Numbered from the stretch's first letter, positions 34,029-46,101 are shown. The stretch: DNA of 64,000 nt from Panicum virgatum (GCF_016808335.1 NC_053153.1:16131033-16195032), one strand, 5' to 3'. The notes: generated from the sequence alone by a model not told the origin. Program-made: numbers and translations.

Positions 34029-35581
34029 TGAGGGACCGAAACCAGCGACCAGAGGGGGGTGAATGGGAACCGATCAAAATTTCTTCTGAAATCGATCCGT
34101 CGGCCTATATCCCAAAATCACCACAAGCCCTCATGAGTTATAGGTGAAGTTTGGAATAGCTATGAAAGAGCTAAACCATCACAAACAAGCCCTAGAACGA
34201 GCGAGCGAAAACTCAGAGGCAAACGAGCAAATCAGCAGACCTGGCAGACCTAGACCGGTCAGACCGCTTACACAGACCGGTCAGACCGGTCGGGCTGGAA
34301 TTGAAATCGTAGACCGGTCAGACCGGTTGCTCCCAGACAGACCGCAAACAAAGCTTCAAATATTGAATCTCGAGCAAACGAAGTCCAAATCCAACGAAAC
34401 TTGGAGGATACCTTCACATCTGTCCCGTGAACATATCCCTAAGAGATCTCTCCCAAAATATTAAAGGATCTTGAGAATTCGGGGGAAGATCAAAGTGGAT
34501 TGGGGTTTTCTCAAGAACACAAAAACTCCAATTCGTGAGAACTCGCGATTTCAGGGGGTTTGGCACTAGGCTAGATGCATAGGAATCGTCACAAAGAGTA
34601 CAACAAAGCACGAATTCAAAGGGTTGTCTCCTCCAAACACAAAACACACCAAAAGAGGAGAATTCGAACCCAAAACGCAAGAGAGGAGAAAGAGGACGAG
34701 AACTCAGCACCCAAAAGTGAATCTCAAATGAATTTCATTCATTAATCTCAGAGGAATTCACCTATACAAAGTCTAGAGCCATCCGCCCATCATCCTACCC
34801 ACTAATTTGAGAGATTAACTAAACCCTAACCCTCTTTTGCGTTGGAGTCCTTAGCCCTAACCTGGAGCAGGGGCAGGAAGATGGAAAAACAAAGAGGATA
34901 CAAAAAGACTCAAGAGACTCACCCAGCCACGGGCTAGTGGGGGTATTTATACCCAGCTGCTACGGCCAGACCGGTCAGACCGGTTGGGTCTGCAGCAGCC
35001 CTGTACACGTCCTCAATCAACGGTGGAGTTTCTTTCTTCGACTCGAAGTCTTCCATGTGATGCCTCCACGTTGACGAAGATCCAGTCCGCGGTTTTATAG
35101 GGTCCGCGAAACCCGAGTAGATGGCCGGTTTTGAGAAAACCGCCAAAACTCCACGCACGGGAAGATTCTCGCCTCCACGCCGTGGCCCTAGACGCCGTTC
35201 CCGCCTCGGCCTCCTGATGGCCGTAGACGCCGCCCGACGCCGGTCACCTCCTCGCCCGCAGCGAGTGCCTAGACGCCGTCGACGCCCGTCGCCTCCGTCA
35301 GTCCCGAGATCGACACCCGTGCCTCCACGACTTGGCGTCTTCAACCGCCGTCCGCCTGCTTGGTTTTGTAGCGCAAACCAAGAAACCCGCCTTCCGTCGC
35401 CGCTTGCGCCCTCGATCCAGGAGTGGACGCCACAGCTGCCGCCCAGCCTGAGCTCCTCTACGGCAGCTCACCGTCGACACTCGACGCCCGTGTACCTGCA
35501 ACCAAAGACCAAGCGCGCGATCACACCGCACGGTTGACAATTCACTCATCACAGGCAGGATAGAGTACTCAACATTCCTCA
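34029..35581 (-). repeat. 5' LTR of the Sirevirus-like element, 1553 bp
   Basis: On the minus strand it starts TGAGGAATGTTGAG and ends CCCTCA, giving TG...CA termini. It lacks the solo-LTR insertion and has one fewer ACCGGT-type repeat unit at each of two clusters (34250-34330 and 34967-34985) than the 3' LTR. Confidence 0.9.
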
Positions 35582-36006
35582 CGATCCGGCTAGCCGAATG
35601 CGATGCCACGCCTGATGTTAGTTTGCGCTGCCATTTCACTGGAGCTGCTGACTAGCTAGCTCTCTTTGGGGTCGACGTGGATGATTGATTGGTTGATGAA
35701 CAACTAACTGTATTTGGCAGATCGATCAGGTGGTTGTGATGACTGCCCTGCTGGTAATGGAGCGAGGTTACATGTTAAGCAATACAATGGACAAGTCATT
35801 ATATTGCATGAGTTGTCGCTTGATGATTATTTTTGGATTGGAGGAGAAAAAAATATGCACCTACGTATGTATTAGTTGAACCATGTATTACACCTTCTCT
35901 TTTGCACGGATTTTTATTATTTCAAATAGGAAATACGTATGTGCTCCCTCTGCCCCCCCTTTTTTTTCTAGATTCATAGACTTTACTACGCAGCTACATA
36001 TATATT

Positions 36007-36431
36007 ATGTCTAGGTGCAGAGGTTCTTCTGAAGACGGAAATTGTGTGCTCAATAAATTACTGGGCAGGTTTACAAGCAGGACAAAACAAGGAAGATTTG
36101 GAAACCGGTGCAGAGGTTCTTCTGAAGACGGCGCTGCACTTCCACACCCAGGCGGCCGGTGACGATGCAGGAATGGTCCTTCTTCAGTGATCTGTTTCGA
36201 CCCCCCTTCGTGTTAAGCTGGGGGCTTTTGCGTGGAGTTTGTTTTAGTTTCCTTCTGTTTCTAAGTCTGAACTTGTTAAACTGCTTGTTAGCTTCTCGTT
36301 CGTTAGGTCTGAACTCTGTACGCAAGATGGTGCTTCGCGGTTGAACTCGTCAGTCTTTGTAATTTCGTTGCTCCCGTGGTAATGGAATTCGGGCATGGCC
36401 CTCGTTGGAAAAAAAATGTCTAGGTGTAGAG
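36007..36431 (+). mobile_element. 5'-truncated LINE tail with 16-bp target duplication
   Basis: The 16-base word ATGTCTAGGTG(C/T)AGAG flanks the insert at 36007-36022 and 36416-36431 with one mismatch. The insert (36023-36415) ends in a short A run after CCCTCGTTGG and resembles grass L1-type 3' UTRs (TTTGTAATTTCGTTG, then TAATGGAATTCGGGC). The words GTGCAGAGGTTCTTCTGAAGACGG occur both at the 5' junction and about 93 bp inside, as from a template jump. No coding sequence remains. Confidence 0.8.
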
Positions 36432-37111
36432 AAAATTCAAAACGACTAATAATTTGTGATGGGAAAGTATAAGTTGGAGAAGAGCGAAACCTGTCCTATT
36501 TGAAATTTATCCTCTGTATATATAATGTATTTATACTGCAGTGTGAATGTGATAATATATAATTATATATACGGATCGGAGGAGTTGAGCCCAGGAGGAG
36601 GTCATACTTATATGATGTGAATGATCGGCGCGGCATCATCGGGGGAAATAAAAAGAAGCCATTCCCGCTCTGACTCTGAATATACAATCTCTTGAGGTTT
36701 TTAAATAAACGGCCGAATGTACGAACTCCTTTTGTTTTGTTTTGCAGGTACAGATAGTGGTCGCTCTTGCGTATGATGCGGTTGCAACTAGCAGCAGGCA
36801 AACTATAGTATGAAATGATGACCCCGCACGTCGTCGTCGCGAAACTGATCTAATTGGAGACGAAAACGACCACCGAGCGAGCCATGAGTGTGGTTTGTTT
36901 TTCACGACGAAGAGGAGACCTTGCTTTCTTCTCGGCACGCAACCACACCGATCGAGAACAAGCAGCAGCAGCTGCTAGCTAGCTTCTCCAAATCTGCTTG
37001 GAAAAATGACTAAACAAACTGACAGATCCGAGATGTGGACTTGGAGGGGCGGCAGCGCAAACCGTCACGCATCTGATCCAATTCATTTCTGAATAAAAGA
37101 AGGGCTCGTCC

Positions 37112-37340
37112 GAGCTGGATGGCCGATCCGTATCGCATCACATCATGGTCGCTCCTGCTCCATGGAAGCAGCAGATATATATAGTATATATTAATTATAT
37201 GTTATATATATAACTAGAGATGTATAGAGCTGGATGGCCGATCCGTATCGCATCACATCATGGTCGCTCCTGCTCCATGGAAGCAGCAGATATATATAGT
37301 ATATATTAATTATATGTTATATATAACTAGAGATGTATAG
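37112..37340. repeat. ~115-bp tandem duplication carrying a Helitron terminus
   Basis: Two almost identical units begin GAGCTGGATGGCCGATCC at 37112 and 37227; the second is about 2 bp shorter in its TA-rich part. Each ends in CTAGAGATGTATA. In the second unit the CTAG at 37327 is the apparent 3' end of a minus-strand Helitron-like element. Confidence 0.92.
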
Positions 37341-37735
37341 TCCGTGCATTTACGCGGCTAGTATTGTAAATTCAAAAATTTGCATGTTAATGTATCATTA
37401 CTTAAAGATTATACTATTTTTACCATACATCACCCTGTTGAATTATGTCTTATTGTTGGTTAAAATAATTCAAATATGATCTACCTATAATACAATTTGA
37501 TTTGCTGAGTTTAATAATATTATGCATATATAATTATTCTTATTTTTATTTTATTTTAATTGATTGTTGTTAGCTTTAGTTTTTATTAATAGTGTTTGTA
37601 ACTGATACATAGCTAAATGATATTTTATATTTAATTTTTTATAATGGCAATGGTGGGTGATTTTTAATTAGGCACATGGATATTTTAGGCTAATTTTTAT
37701 TATAATGGCAGTGGTGGGTAATTTTTATTTTCTTT
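37327..37735 (-). mobile_element. Helitron-related fragment (minus orientation)
   Basis: The minus strand ends ...CGCGTAAATGCACGGAC...CTAG followed by T, a Helitron-type 3' end with a CCGTGC/GCGG stem. Interior words on the minus strand (AAATTACCCACCACTGCC followed by ATTATAA) match those of the Helitrons at 12906 and 57189. The 5' end was not found, so the copy is probably truncated near 37.7 kb. Confidence 0.6.
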
Positions 37736-37739
37736 TTTT

Positions 37740-39749
37740 CTCCGATTGACATGGAAATTTCTAGACCTTGAGAGCGAACGTGGAGGCTCTGTTTGTTGAC
37801 CAAATAATAAGATAATAGATCGTCATGTGCACAGGCCGCATGACGATTACCAATGCAATTTTAAATACTCCGCCATATATAGTACATGTACATGTTTGGT
37901 CGAACGAAAAGGAACGAATGAATGATTGAATCAGATAACGAAAAGGATGATACCGTTTGTTGGCCGTCGTCCCAGCAGGAACGAATGAATGATTGAACTG
38001 CCACCGCACGCCCATGGAGGGATGGACGACCGATGATCAGCAGATACTGCAGGCTGGAGAGGTGTGAATGTGATTGGTCTGGCTCAACATACTGTATATA
38101 CTACTGCCAGCATCCCTTCCGGCCATATATATCAACGCATGCCAATTGCCAAGTGGTAGTATGTTCAGCTAACCTGACCAATTATTACGGGTATCTGAGC
38201 AGTGTAAGCATTTACACTATGAGCAGAGCAGACAATGGCATGATGGATCATGCTTGCTGAATGCTGACACAACAATCACAATTCTGATTTGATCTCCAAC
38301 TAAAAATCCTTACCCCAACGCATGGGCCACCTAACTGATCGGCGAGCCCAATAGGACCAGGGGTACTGTTACAAGCACATGCATCAGGCCCAAATCAGTT
38401 TTCAGTCAGCCCGCCTCCACAGGGTTGTTTGTACGCCAGCCCAACATATTCATGGATCGTAGCTGGCCAGCTGCGACCACGAGGTGATTTGAAATGCACA
38501 CGTGGTCGTTGACTCATTTACCTTTGCGCAGCAAGGGTGGACTCAGCACAAGTACAATTGCCTGCTTCCAAACAGCCGCGCTTCTTTCTTAGAAGAAATG
38601 GGATCGGATAAAAAGGCCCATCCACGGTCAATGACCAAAGAGAGACCAACACATAAAAGGTAAAGCAAGCAGCAAAACTGAATAATATTAAACTACCTTA
38701 TTTTAAACTGAATACTAACAAAAAAGGTAAAGCATGCATAGTTTTCTACAAAACACCATCATATTAAAACCATGGGTAGGACTGCAAAAAATATTATTAA
38801 ACTACCAATTAAAAAGCAATTCTTATACATTTTTAGCTTTTTCTCAAGCACATATATGCCTATGGCATGAACACCTTTTTTCTCGCATAAGTTGCTACAT
38901 GCATGCATATAACAATTTTGGACAACAACCTTTTTCTGACATTATTTATAAGTTTATATGTACCCTGCCTAACAACAACATGTATAAGGGTGGGGATAAA
39001 CTAAGCTCACAAATGCGTTTCCCCCTAAATTGCTGGCATGGAGTACTTATGTAGGAGCCTGCCTTTTCCAAGCTATCGACATGAACTCTATCTGTCTGGA
39101 TGGGCATATGTAAACGACATCCTTGTGCTTGCTAGCTGGCCAGCAGAGGTGCACTTTCTTGCATTGGTGCATGATGTCACACTCACACCTTAGCTACTTG
39201 ATAATGATAGTCTCCAATAAGAGAAATGCTCACGTGGTCGTTGACTCCAAGCTACGCCCATGAACTCGCCCCAAATCCGTCCCTACTCATATTTCAAGAG
39301 GCCTAACTACCACCCGCCCCAACCCACCCCGTCGGCCCAATGCCTCAACCCGAAGTCACGACGGAAGATGATATGCGACTTACGCGCCGATCTACTACCA
39401 TAGCGCCCCAACCCGTCCCAACCCGTCTGTGTCGTCAACCCAACCCGCCCCAACCCGTTTCATATATAGTGTCATCCGTTTCCACCCATCCAATAGTACT
39501 CGTATTAAAACTCACCCAAAAAAACCGTCAAGCCCCGCCCCATTAGCAGGAGTACTTCCAGCTAGCTTTATAGCTTGTACGGGCCCATGCAAAGCATGCA
39601 GCAGGAGAGGTTAAGTAGTGCAACTGATCAAGTTAGGCTTCTAATCACGACATTATTTTTTCGCCGGAGTACGTACGTTTGTCTAGCGAGCTAGTGGTAA
39701 CTAGATCGGTAACGTAACAACATGTGCGTTGAGCTGTATCTGAAAATAA
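37740..39749. other. intergenic spacer
   Basis: No gene is supported. The word CACGTGGTCGTTGACTC occurs twice (38499-38515 and 39231-39247). A low-complexity run of CCCAACCCG-type words lies at 39312-39460. Confidence 0.5.
38499..39247. promoter_or_regulatory. twice-repeated G-box plus W-box composite word
   Basis: The 17-mer CACGTGGTCGTTGACTC is present at 38499-38515 and 39231-39247, each preceded by GAAATGC. It joins a G-box (CACGTG, bHLH/bZIP target) to a W-box (TTGACT). The surrounding bases differ, so this is either a small duplication or two related regulatory sites; no nearby gene start is evident. Confidence 0.35.
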
Positions 39750-40093
39750 AGCCGTGTTTAGTTCCGTTGCAAAAAAAATTTTCAAAGGAATCTTACTAAT
39801 TTGAAGTACTAAATGAAGTCTATTTACAAAACTTTTTGCACAGATGGGTTGTAAATCGCGAGACGAATTTAATGATGCTAATTAATCTATGGTTAATCAA
39901 TAATTAGCGGATAGTTACTGTAACATCAATGTTGCAAATCATGGCTTAAGTAGGCTCATTAGATTCGTCTCGCGATTTACAGCCTAACATGCAAAAAGTT
40001 TTGTAAATAGACTTCATTTAGTACTCCATACATGTGTCGAAACATTCGATATGACGTTTTTTTGTGTTTACGGGGTCGGATCTAAACAGGGCC
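39750..40093. mobile_element. PIF/Harbinger (Tourist-like) MITE, 344 bp
   Basis: Flanked by TAA at 39747-39749 and 40094-40096. Ends are AGCCGTGTTTAG and the complement GGCCCTGTTTAGATCC. The interior is partly palindromic: AAAACTTTTTGCA and TGCAAAAAGTTTT arms occur about 185 bp apart, with GTAAATCGCGAGACGAAT and its complement between them. Confidence 0.88.
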
Positions 40094-40522
40094 TAAACAT
40101 GTTAATTTGAATTTCAGAGAGACCTAGTTAGCTAGTGTCTGAATGGCACTGCTTGTACGGTGGGATCAAAGAGTTGACAAATTGCATCGATACTGAATCC
40201 ATGCCAATTATTTATTCACTAAACAACACATGATCGCATATATATAGCAAACTTAAGTATATAATGGTAACAATAATTCACCAACAGTACATTTTTAAAA
40301 AAGTTACCAACGATACAGGACCACGTCCATCTAACTGGTACAAAGGCTAGTGACGACTGCTACCTGGTTACACCTTACACGTACTATTTCATTTAGACAT
40401 GATGAGTATGGATGAGCATGAGCTAGCTAGCCTACATTGACAGACGACGCAACGCAGCAAGAGCGATCGAGAGCTAGCATGCGCAACATGTGTGCATAAA
40501 CATAATGCATGTGGCATGCACC

Positions 40523-40999
40523 CTATACATAATACATATAACTATTAACTTCACAGAAACAGAAAAAAAAAATCAGTGACGAGCAACGACCGAAGAACAA
40601 ATAATGAAGAAAGAGATCGGTCAGCCTCTGCAGGCGTGCGTGTGTCTGCCAATGCGGCGGCGGCGGCGGCTGCCGTCGTCTAATCCCTCGCCGTCTGGAT
40701 TGATGAGTTTCTGCTCGATGTTGTCTGGCCGTGCGGGCATCGGCCGCCGCCGTTGTTGGGGTTGCTGCTGCACCGGTGCACCCCGAGGGCCCGGCCGCGT
40801 CGGTCGCTGCCGCCGTCTGATCAGGCTGCTGCTTCGTGGCAGAGATCGCCGTCGTCGTGCCGCGCATGACCGCATTCGGATCATCACCGGGTGCCGGCCT
40901 CCCGGCGCCGACGGGTCGCACGGTCGACGAGGCCGCGACGAGCGCCAGGACGAAGGCTGCAGCAAGAGCCGTCGAGCTTAGCCGGAGATTCTTGGCCAT
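40523..40999 (-). CDS. candidate small secreted protein
   Basis: A minus-strand frame of 158 residues begins with a convincing signal-peptide-like stretch (MAKNLRLSSTALAAAFVLAL, then Ala/Ser-rich to about residue 32). The following Ala/Thr/Gln/Arg/Pro-rich region has almost no cysteine. A TATA-like TATATATAT at 41304-41312 lies about 300 bp upstream. The C-terminal half is low in complexity and has a hydrophobic, Phe-rich end that looks untranslated, so a frameshift or intron after about residue 95 is possible. I recognise no known peptide-hormone motif. This could also be a chance GC-rich frame. Confidence 0.4.
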   Translation of the reverse strand: MAKNLRLSSTALAAAFVLALVAASSTVRPVGAGRPAPGDDPNAVMRGTTTAISATKQQPDQTAAATDAAGPSGCTGAAATPTTAAADARTARQHRAETHQSRRRGIRRRQPPPPPHWQTHARLQRLTDLFLHYLFFGRCSSLIFFFCFCEVNSYMYYV

Positions 41000-41723
41000 G
41001 GCAGATCAGAGATCACACGGCCGGCCACTCTTTGCTCGCACACCTTGCTGTACCCGTGCGTTGCTCTTGACTCCAACGAGGAAATTAAATCAACTGTTTC
41101 CTACAAACGACAAAGGTTCTTGTAAAATTCCAGCAACTGCTTTCGAAATAGTTTGTGTTTTTGGGAGAGGCAATGTATGCTGTTTGTCTGTTACTACAGG
41201 TCTACAACAATCTATCAATGCAAGAGCAAGCTAAGGGTGGAGGCTGGAGAAAGGTCTTGCTGCGGTTTAGGGAGCTATGCATGTGTCCCCGGGCCGGCGT
41301 GTCTATATATATGGCCGTAAAGGTGGCTAGTATAGGTGATCACAGTGAATTATTTATTTATGCGTCAGATGATTAACGAGCTGGCTAATCGCCCGAGACA
41401 GAAATGGTCAGAGCTCCGTACGCGGGGATTAGGAAGCCAACCGAAGAAAAACTAAAGCCTGATCGGTGCGTGCTCAGTGGGTGACTCCAAATTTGCGGCA
41501 GCAGCCACCACAACTGCTACTCACTCACTCACTCACTGGCGGCCTTTTATTTCTTAAGCTCGACAAAGACGCTCGCTCGTGTCTCTGTCACGCGGTTTAG
41601 CGCTCTGCTTTTGCTCCCCACCGACCTGGCCAACCTGCGGTAACGTACCTGCCAATGGAAATGGTTGAATCTCGCACGAGAGATTAAACTTTGTTCCCTT
41701 TTCCTTTTTTTTTTCTCTCTCTC
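41000..41723. other. upstream region of the candidate gene, and spacer
   Basis: Contains the TATA-like site at 41304-41312 (minus) and a CACT microsatellite at about 41519-41538. A CT run at 41715-41723 borders the next retrotransposon. No gene seen. Confidence 0.45.
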
Positions 41724-42804
41724 TGTTAGAGAAATAGACAATTTTCGGTATATTTTAATTCTAAATATTACTAGCAAATTCATGACATAAAAGAGTGATA
41801 ATGTATGAATAAAATGTATGCTTGTGTTCAAGTTATTCTCACTAATAAGCATAAGCATGAACAAAATATTAAACCAGAATAGGTTTAGAGTGTACCCCAA
41901 GGCGGGACCCGTGCCGGAGGCACCGGTTGCACCGTTACCAGCTGGAATAGACATTCTATTCGACTGGCCTTGTCTGATGTAGCCGAACGACGTCGATGTA
42001 GGAAGAGGTTCGCAGTGCAGTCCCACGAACGGTTACCAGGAAGTAGACGAAGTAGTCGTTCACGCAAGGATGTAGACGAAGTAGTCGTTCAGGAAGCGAG
42101 CAGTCGCGTCAAGACGCTCCCCAAAAATCTGATTGCCCGCGTCCCGTGCAGGACCTTCAGCGAGCACAGGTTCCGGAGGCCTGCTCTCGCTAGAGCTGTG
42201 CGCGCAGCGCTAGCGATGGGAAAGCCAGAAAGCAACAGAGAGAGAAGGGAGAGGTCTCCTAAGCATGAGTACCTGAAACAAGAGTGCTTGTTGTGTGAGG
42301 ATGAGAGGAGGAGGGGTGGTTTATATAGGCGTGGAGGTGCCTCAGATTCAACGAACCTGGAGGTCATAATGGGTTTTGATGAGCAGTAATTACTAGTGCA
42401 ATTGAGTCACAGGAATCTCATTAACCGCAAAGGTTTTATTCTGTGTCATCATTCACCTGTTAATGACAACATTTTATTGTCTCTGTTTTTAATGTTTTCA
42501 ACAGCAAAACGTTCTTTCATCTCAGCACATCATGTCGCACCGCACCTGCACGCCACGCCAACGCCCACGCCCACGGCCTCGGCCTGGCTCGACGAGGCGA
42601 GCGAGCGCGCGCACATGTGATTCACCAACCTCCTCTTACCAGCTTCACAAGTGGTGTACACATGGTCCACCCTTTAAGTCGGTTGAGATCCTTCTCAAAT
42701 CCCGATACGGAATTAAGCAATTGATTCTCTAGCATTTAATAGTGGGTTTCGAATTCTTTTATTGCATTGATTAGAATAAATGGGCCAAGCCCATAATTCT
42801 AACA
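41724..42804 (-). repeat. 3' LTR of the second copia element, 1081 bp
   Basis: Reads TGTTAGAGAAATA at the plus-strand left edge and ends CTAACA. A purine tract (GGTGGGGAT on minus) directly follows at 42805-42813. The unit GTAGACGAAGTAGTCGTTCA occurs twice in tandem near 42050-42091. Confidence 0.9.
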
Positions 42805-43369
42805 ATCCCCACCAAAAAATTCAAGCCACACTAGAAATGCTCTCATTCCCTCATTGATATACCAGTATTTGACAGAGACTGTTAAGTTGAACTTCCATCT
42901 AGGACAAAGGCTACACTTATTTACAACTGTACAATGGACTATGCATTAAATTGCCAGTCTTGTGCGAACAAGTTTGACCAGAGCCCTACACTGGTACTAG
43001 GTTGCATAAGCATCCCCGCGGTTTGGAGCTTATAAGTCATACTCCAGGCCCTTCATGAGTTTCTAGAGAATACCCAGTTCTCATAGACCATGACCAGTAG
43101 TCAGACTCATATAGGTGTGTTCCTTTCAGATGTTCTGTAGGACAATATCTTTGTTTCAAGAAAATAACTCATTTGTTTTAAAGAAACCACATGGAACACA
43201 TTAAGGTATAGACCAATCTGCCATACAGATTAGAAGAGAAATGCACCTTATATACGGAATGAGCTCTTTTCACAAAGGTTCTCTTCTCTCAATCAGACTT
43301 TAGTTTGTTTCACCATCCTACTTCACGGGATCTTCGATCACATAGGACAGGTTTTTACTATAGAATGAC

Positions 43370-46101
43370 TCACGTGGGTTTCAAGCCCAATTCCATAGAT
43401 GCATTATCTATCACATTCCGTGAAAGACCCTTTGTAAACTGATCTGCCAGATTTTTAGCCGTCTGAACATAGTCTAAGGCTATTACTCCGGAGTTTCTCA
43501 ATTTTCTGACAGATTTCAACCGCCTTTTCACATGTCTTGATGACTTCATGTTATCCTTTGAACTGTTCACCTTGACAATCACCGTTTGATTGTCACAGTT
43601 CATTAGAATTGCCGGTATCAGTTTTTCAACTATCGGCAAGTCCATAAGGAGCTCACGAAGCCACTCAGCCTCAACAGTGGTGGTATCTAATGTTGTGAGT
43701 TCTGCTTCCATCGTTGACCTCATTAAGATGGTCTGCTTGCAAGACTTCCAGGAAACAACTCCGCCACCAAGTGTAAATACATATCCACTTGTGGCCTTTA
43801 TCTCATCAGCATCAGAAATCTAGTTTGAATTACTATACCCTTCTAGTACCCTTGGGTACCCGGTGTAGTGAATTTCATAGTTCGTTGTGCCCTTTAGATA
43901 GAGCATTACTCTTTCAAGAGCCTTCCAATGACCATCTCCCGGGTTTGAAACAAGCCGGCTCAGTTTGCTTACAGCAAATGAGATGTCAGGTCTTGTTGCA
44001 CTAGCTAAATACATCAATGACCCAATGATCTGAGAATATATTAGCTGATCTCGCATTATCCTTTTGTTCTTCCTTAGAATTAAACTGGCATCATATGGTG
44101 TTGAGACAGGTTTATAGTCGCTATAACCAAAGCGACTTAACACCTTATCCATATAGTGAGACTGTGTAAGAATCACCTCACCATTGCTCTCTTTTACCAG
44201 CTTTATATTAAGAATAGCATCAGCTTCTCCCAGATCCTTCATCTCAAAACTTTGAGATAAAAAATCTTTGACTTCCTCAATCATATTAAGGCTAGTGCCA
44301 AAGATCAGTATGTCATCCACATACAAGCACAAAATCACTCCTTCAGCCCCACCATAGTGATAGTACACACATTTGTCAGCTTCGTTCACAACAAAGTCAA
44401 CAGACGTCAAAGTTCTGTCGAACTTTTCATGCCACTGCTTAGGCGCTTGCTTGAGACCATATAAAGATTTCAACAACTTACAAACCATTCCTTCTTGACC
44501 CTTTGATACAAACCCATCTGGCTGATCCATATAGATCTCCTCTTCCAACTCTCCATTGAGGAAAGCCGTCTTAACGTCCATCTGATGAACGAGAAGACCA
44601 TAAGAGGCTGCCAGGGAAAGTAACACTCGAATTGTGGTCAATCGGGCAACTGGTGAATAAGTGTCAAAGAAATCTTCTCCTTTTTGGGTATAACCCTTGG
44701 CTACAAGCCTAGCCTTGTACTTTTCAATAGTACTATCTGGCCTAATCTTTTTCTTGAATACCCACTTGCATCCAACCGGTTTATATCCATAAGGACGTTC
44801 AACGACCTCCCAGATTCCATTAGACATAATAGAATTCATCTCACTCCTCACTGCTTCCTTCCAATAGTCAGCATCAGGAGATGAATATGCCTTTTCAATG
44901 GTTCTGGGTGTATCATCCATGAGGTATACAATAAAATCATCACCAAAAGACTTTACAATCCTTTGTCTCTTGCTCTTTCTCGGAGCATCATTGTTATCCT
45001 CCTCAGGATTTTCCAGAAGTGTAGGTTCATTGTGTTCTATCGGCTCAGCAGAGCTATCATCCTCGATGAACTCTTGCCTAGATGAACTTGTTCCATCTCT
45101 CATGGGAAAAATGTTTTCAAAAAATGTATTATCTCTGGACTCTATTATAGTACCAACATGCATGTCAGGTACTCCAGATTTCACTATTAAAAATCTATAC
45201 CCAACACTGTGAATAGCATAATCTAGAAAGACACAATCCACAGTTTTAGGACCAAACTTATGTTTCTTGGTTATTGGCACACTCATTTTTGCCAAACAAC
45301 CCCATGTACGTAAGTATGAAAGTGTTGGCCTTTTCTTCTCCTATTCCTCGAATGGTGTTATATCTTTATTCTTTATAGGGACACGGTTTAGGACATGACA
45401 TGCAGTCAATATAGCCTCACCCCACTATTCTTTGGAAAGTCCCGCTGTATCTAACATGGCGTTAATCAAATCTGTTAGAGTGTGGTTCTTTCTTTCGGCA
45501 ACCCCATTTGCCTGAGGTGAATAGGGAGGCGTCCTCTCATGAATAATACCATATTCCTCGCAGAATAAAGTGAATAAATTTGAGAAGTACTCGTCACCAC
45601 GATCTGACCAAACTCTTTTGATCTTTCTCTCAAGTTGGTTTTCTACTTCAGCTTTATAGATTTTAAAGTAGTGTAAAGCTTCATCTTTTGACTTCAACAA
45701 ATAGATGTAACAAAATCTAGTACTGTCATCAATCAAAGTCATGAAATATCTTTTACCTTCTTTTGTCAACACTCCATTCATTTTGCACAAATCGGAATGA
45801 ATTAATTCTAAGGGTGCCAAGCTCCTCGCCTCCGCGGCTTATGAGGCTTGCGAGTTTGTTTTGATTCAACACATACATGGCACTTAGATTTTTTGATAAA
45901 AGTAAACTTTGGAATTAAACTCAAATTAGCTAAGCGCATCATACAACCAAAATTAACATGACAAAGCCTCGAATGCCAAACATTTGTTTCATCAACGTTA
46001 ATAATATTGTATGCAACTTTATTACAAACATCTGACAAAGAAAGACGGAACAAGCCTCCGCTTTTATAACCTTTTTCGATAAAAGTACCAAACTTAGACA
46101 A
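43370..46101 (-). pseudogene. pol of the second copia element
   Basis: On the minus strand: GAG-pre-integrase block (WHSRLCHVNFG, about 46000), integrase with LIHSDLC and WSDRGDEY and an ERKNHTL acidic site, and RT with [17 protein letters not shown] and YVDD (about 44310). RNase H has the STMEAEL block and ends ADQFTKGL...GLKPT at 43370. A frameshift near 45815 separates the pre-integrase part from integrase, and stops lie near 45296-45424 and 43724-43819. RT and RNase H are almost complete otherwise. Confidence 0.9.

Larger units (their letters stand above)
21857..35586 (-). mobile_element. Sirevirus-like Ty1/copia LTR retrotransposon with two nested solo LTRs
   Basis: Two LTRs of about 1.55-1.6 kb (after removing nested DNA) enclose gag-pol in copia order (gag, protease, integrase, RT, RNase H) on the minus strand. 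A primer-binding site complementary to initiator Met-tRNA follows the 5' LTR, and a polypurine tract precedes the 3' LTR. Sirevirus traits are the large LTRs with clustered palindromes, an extended gag with extra coiled-coil and zinc-finger parts, and a long non-coding stretch with several polypurine-like tracts after RNase H. The flank CGGCT occurs at 21852-21856 and 35587-35591 and may be the target duplication. However, a few bases are lost at the left LTR edge and five extra bases lie at the right, so this is not certain. Confidence 0.88.

Noticed and set aside
42532..42732. Arg/Pro-rich frames in the LTRs of the second copia element (also 47933-48261)
   Set aside because: They lie in the LTRs and come from CCACGC-type tandem repeats.
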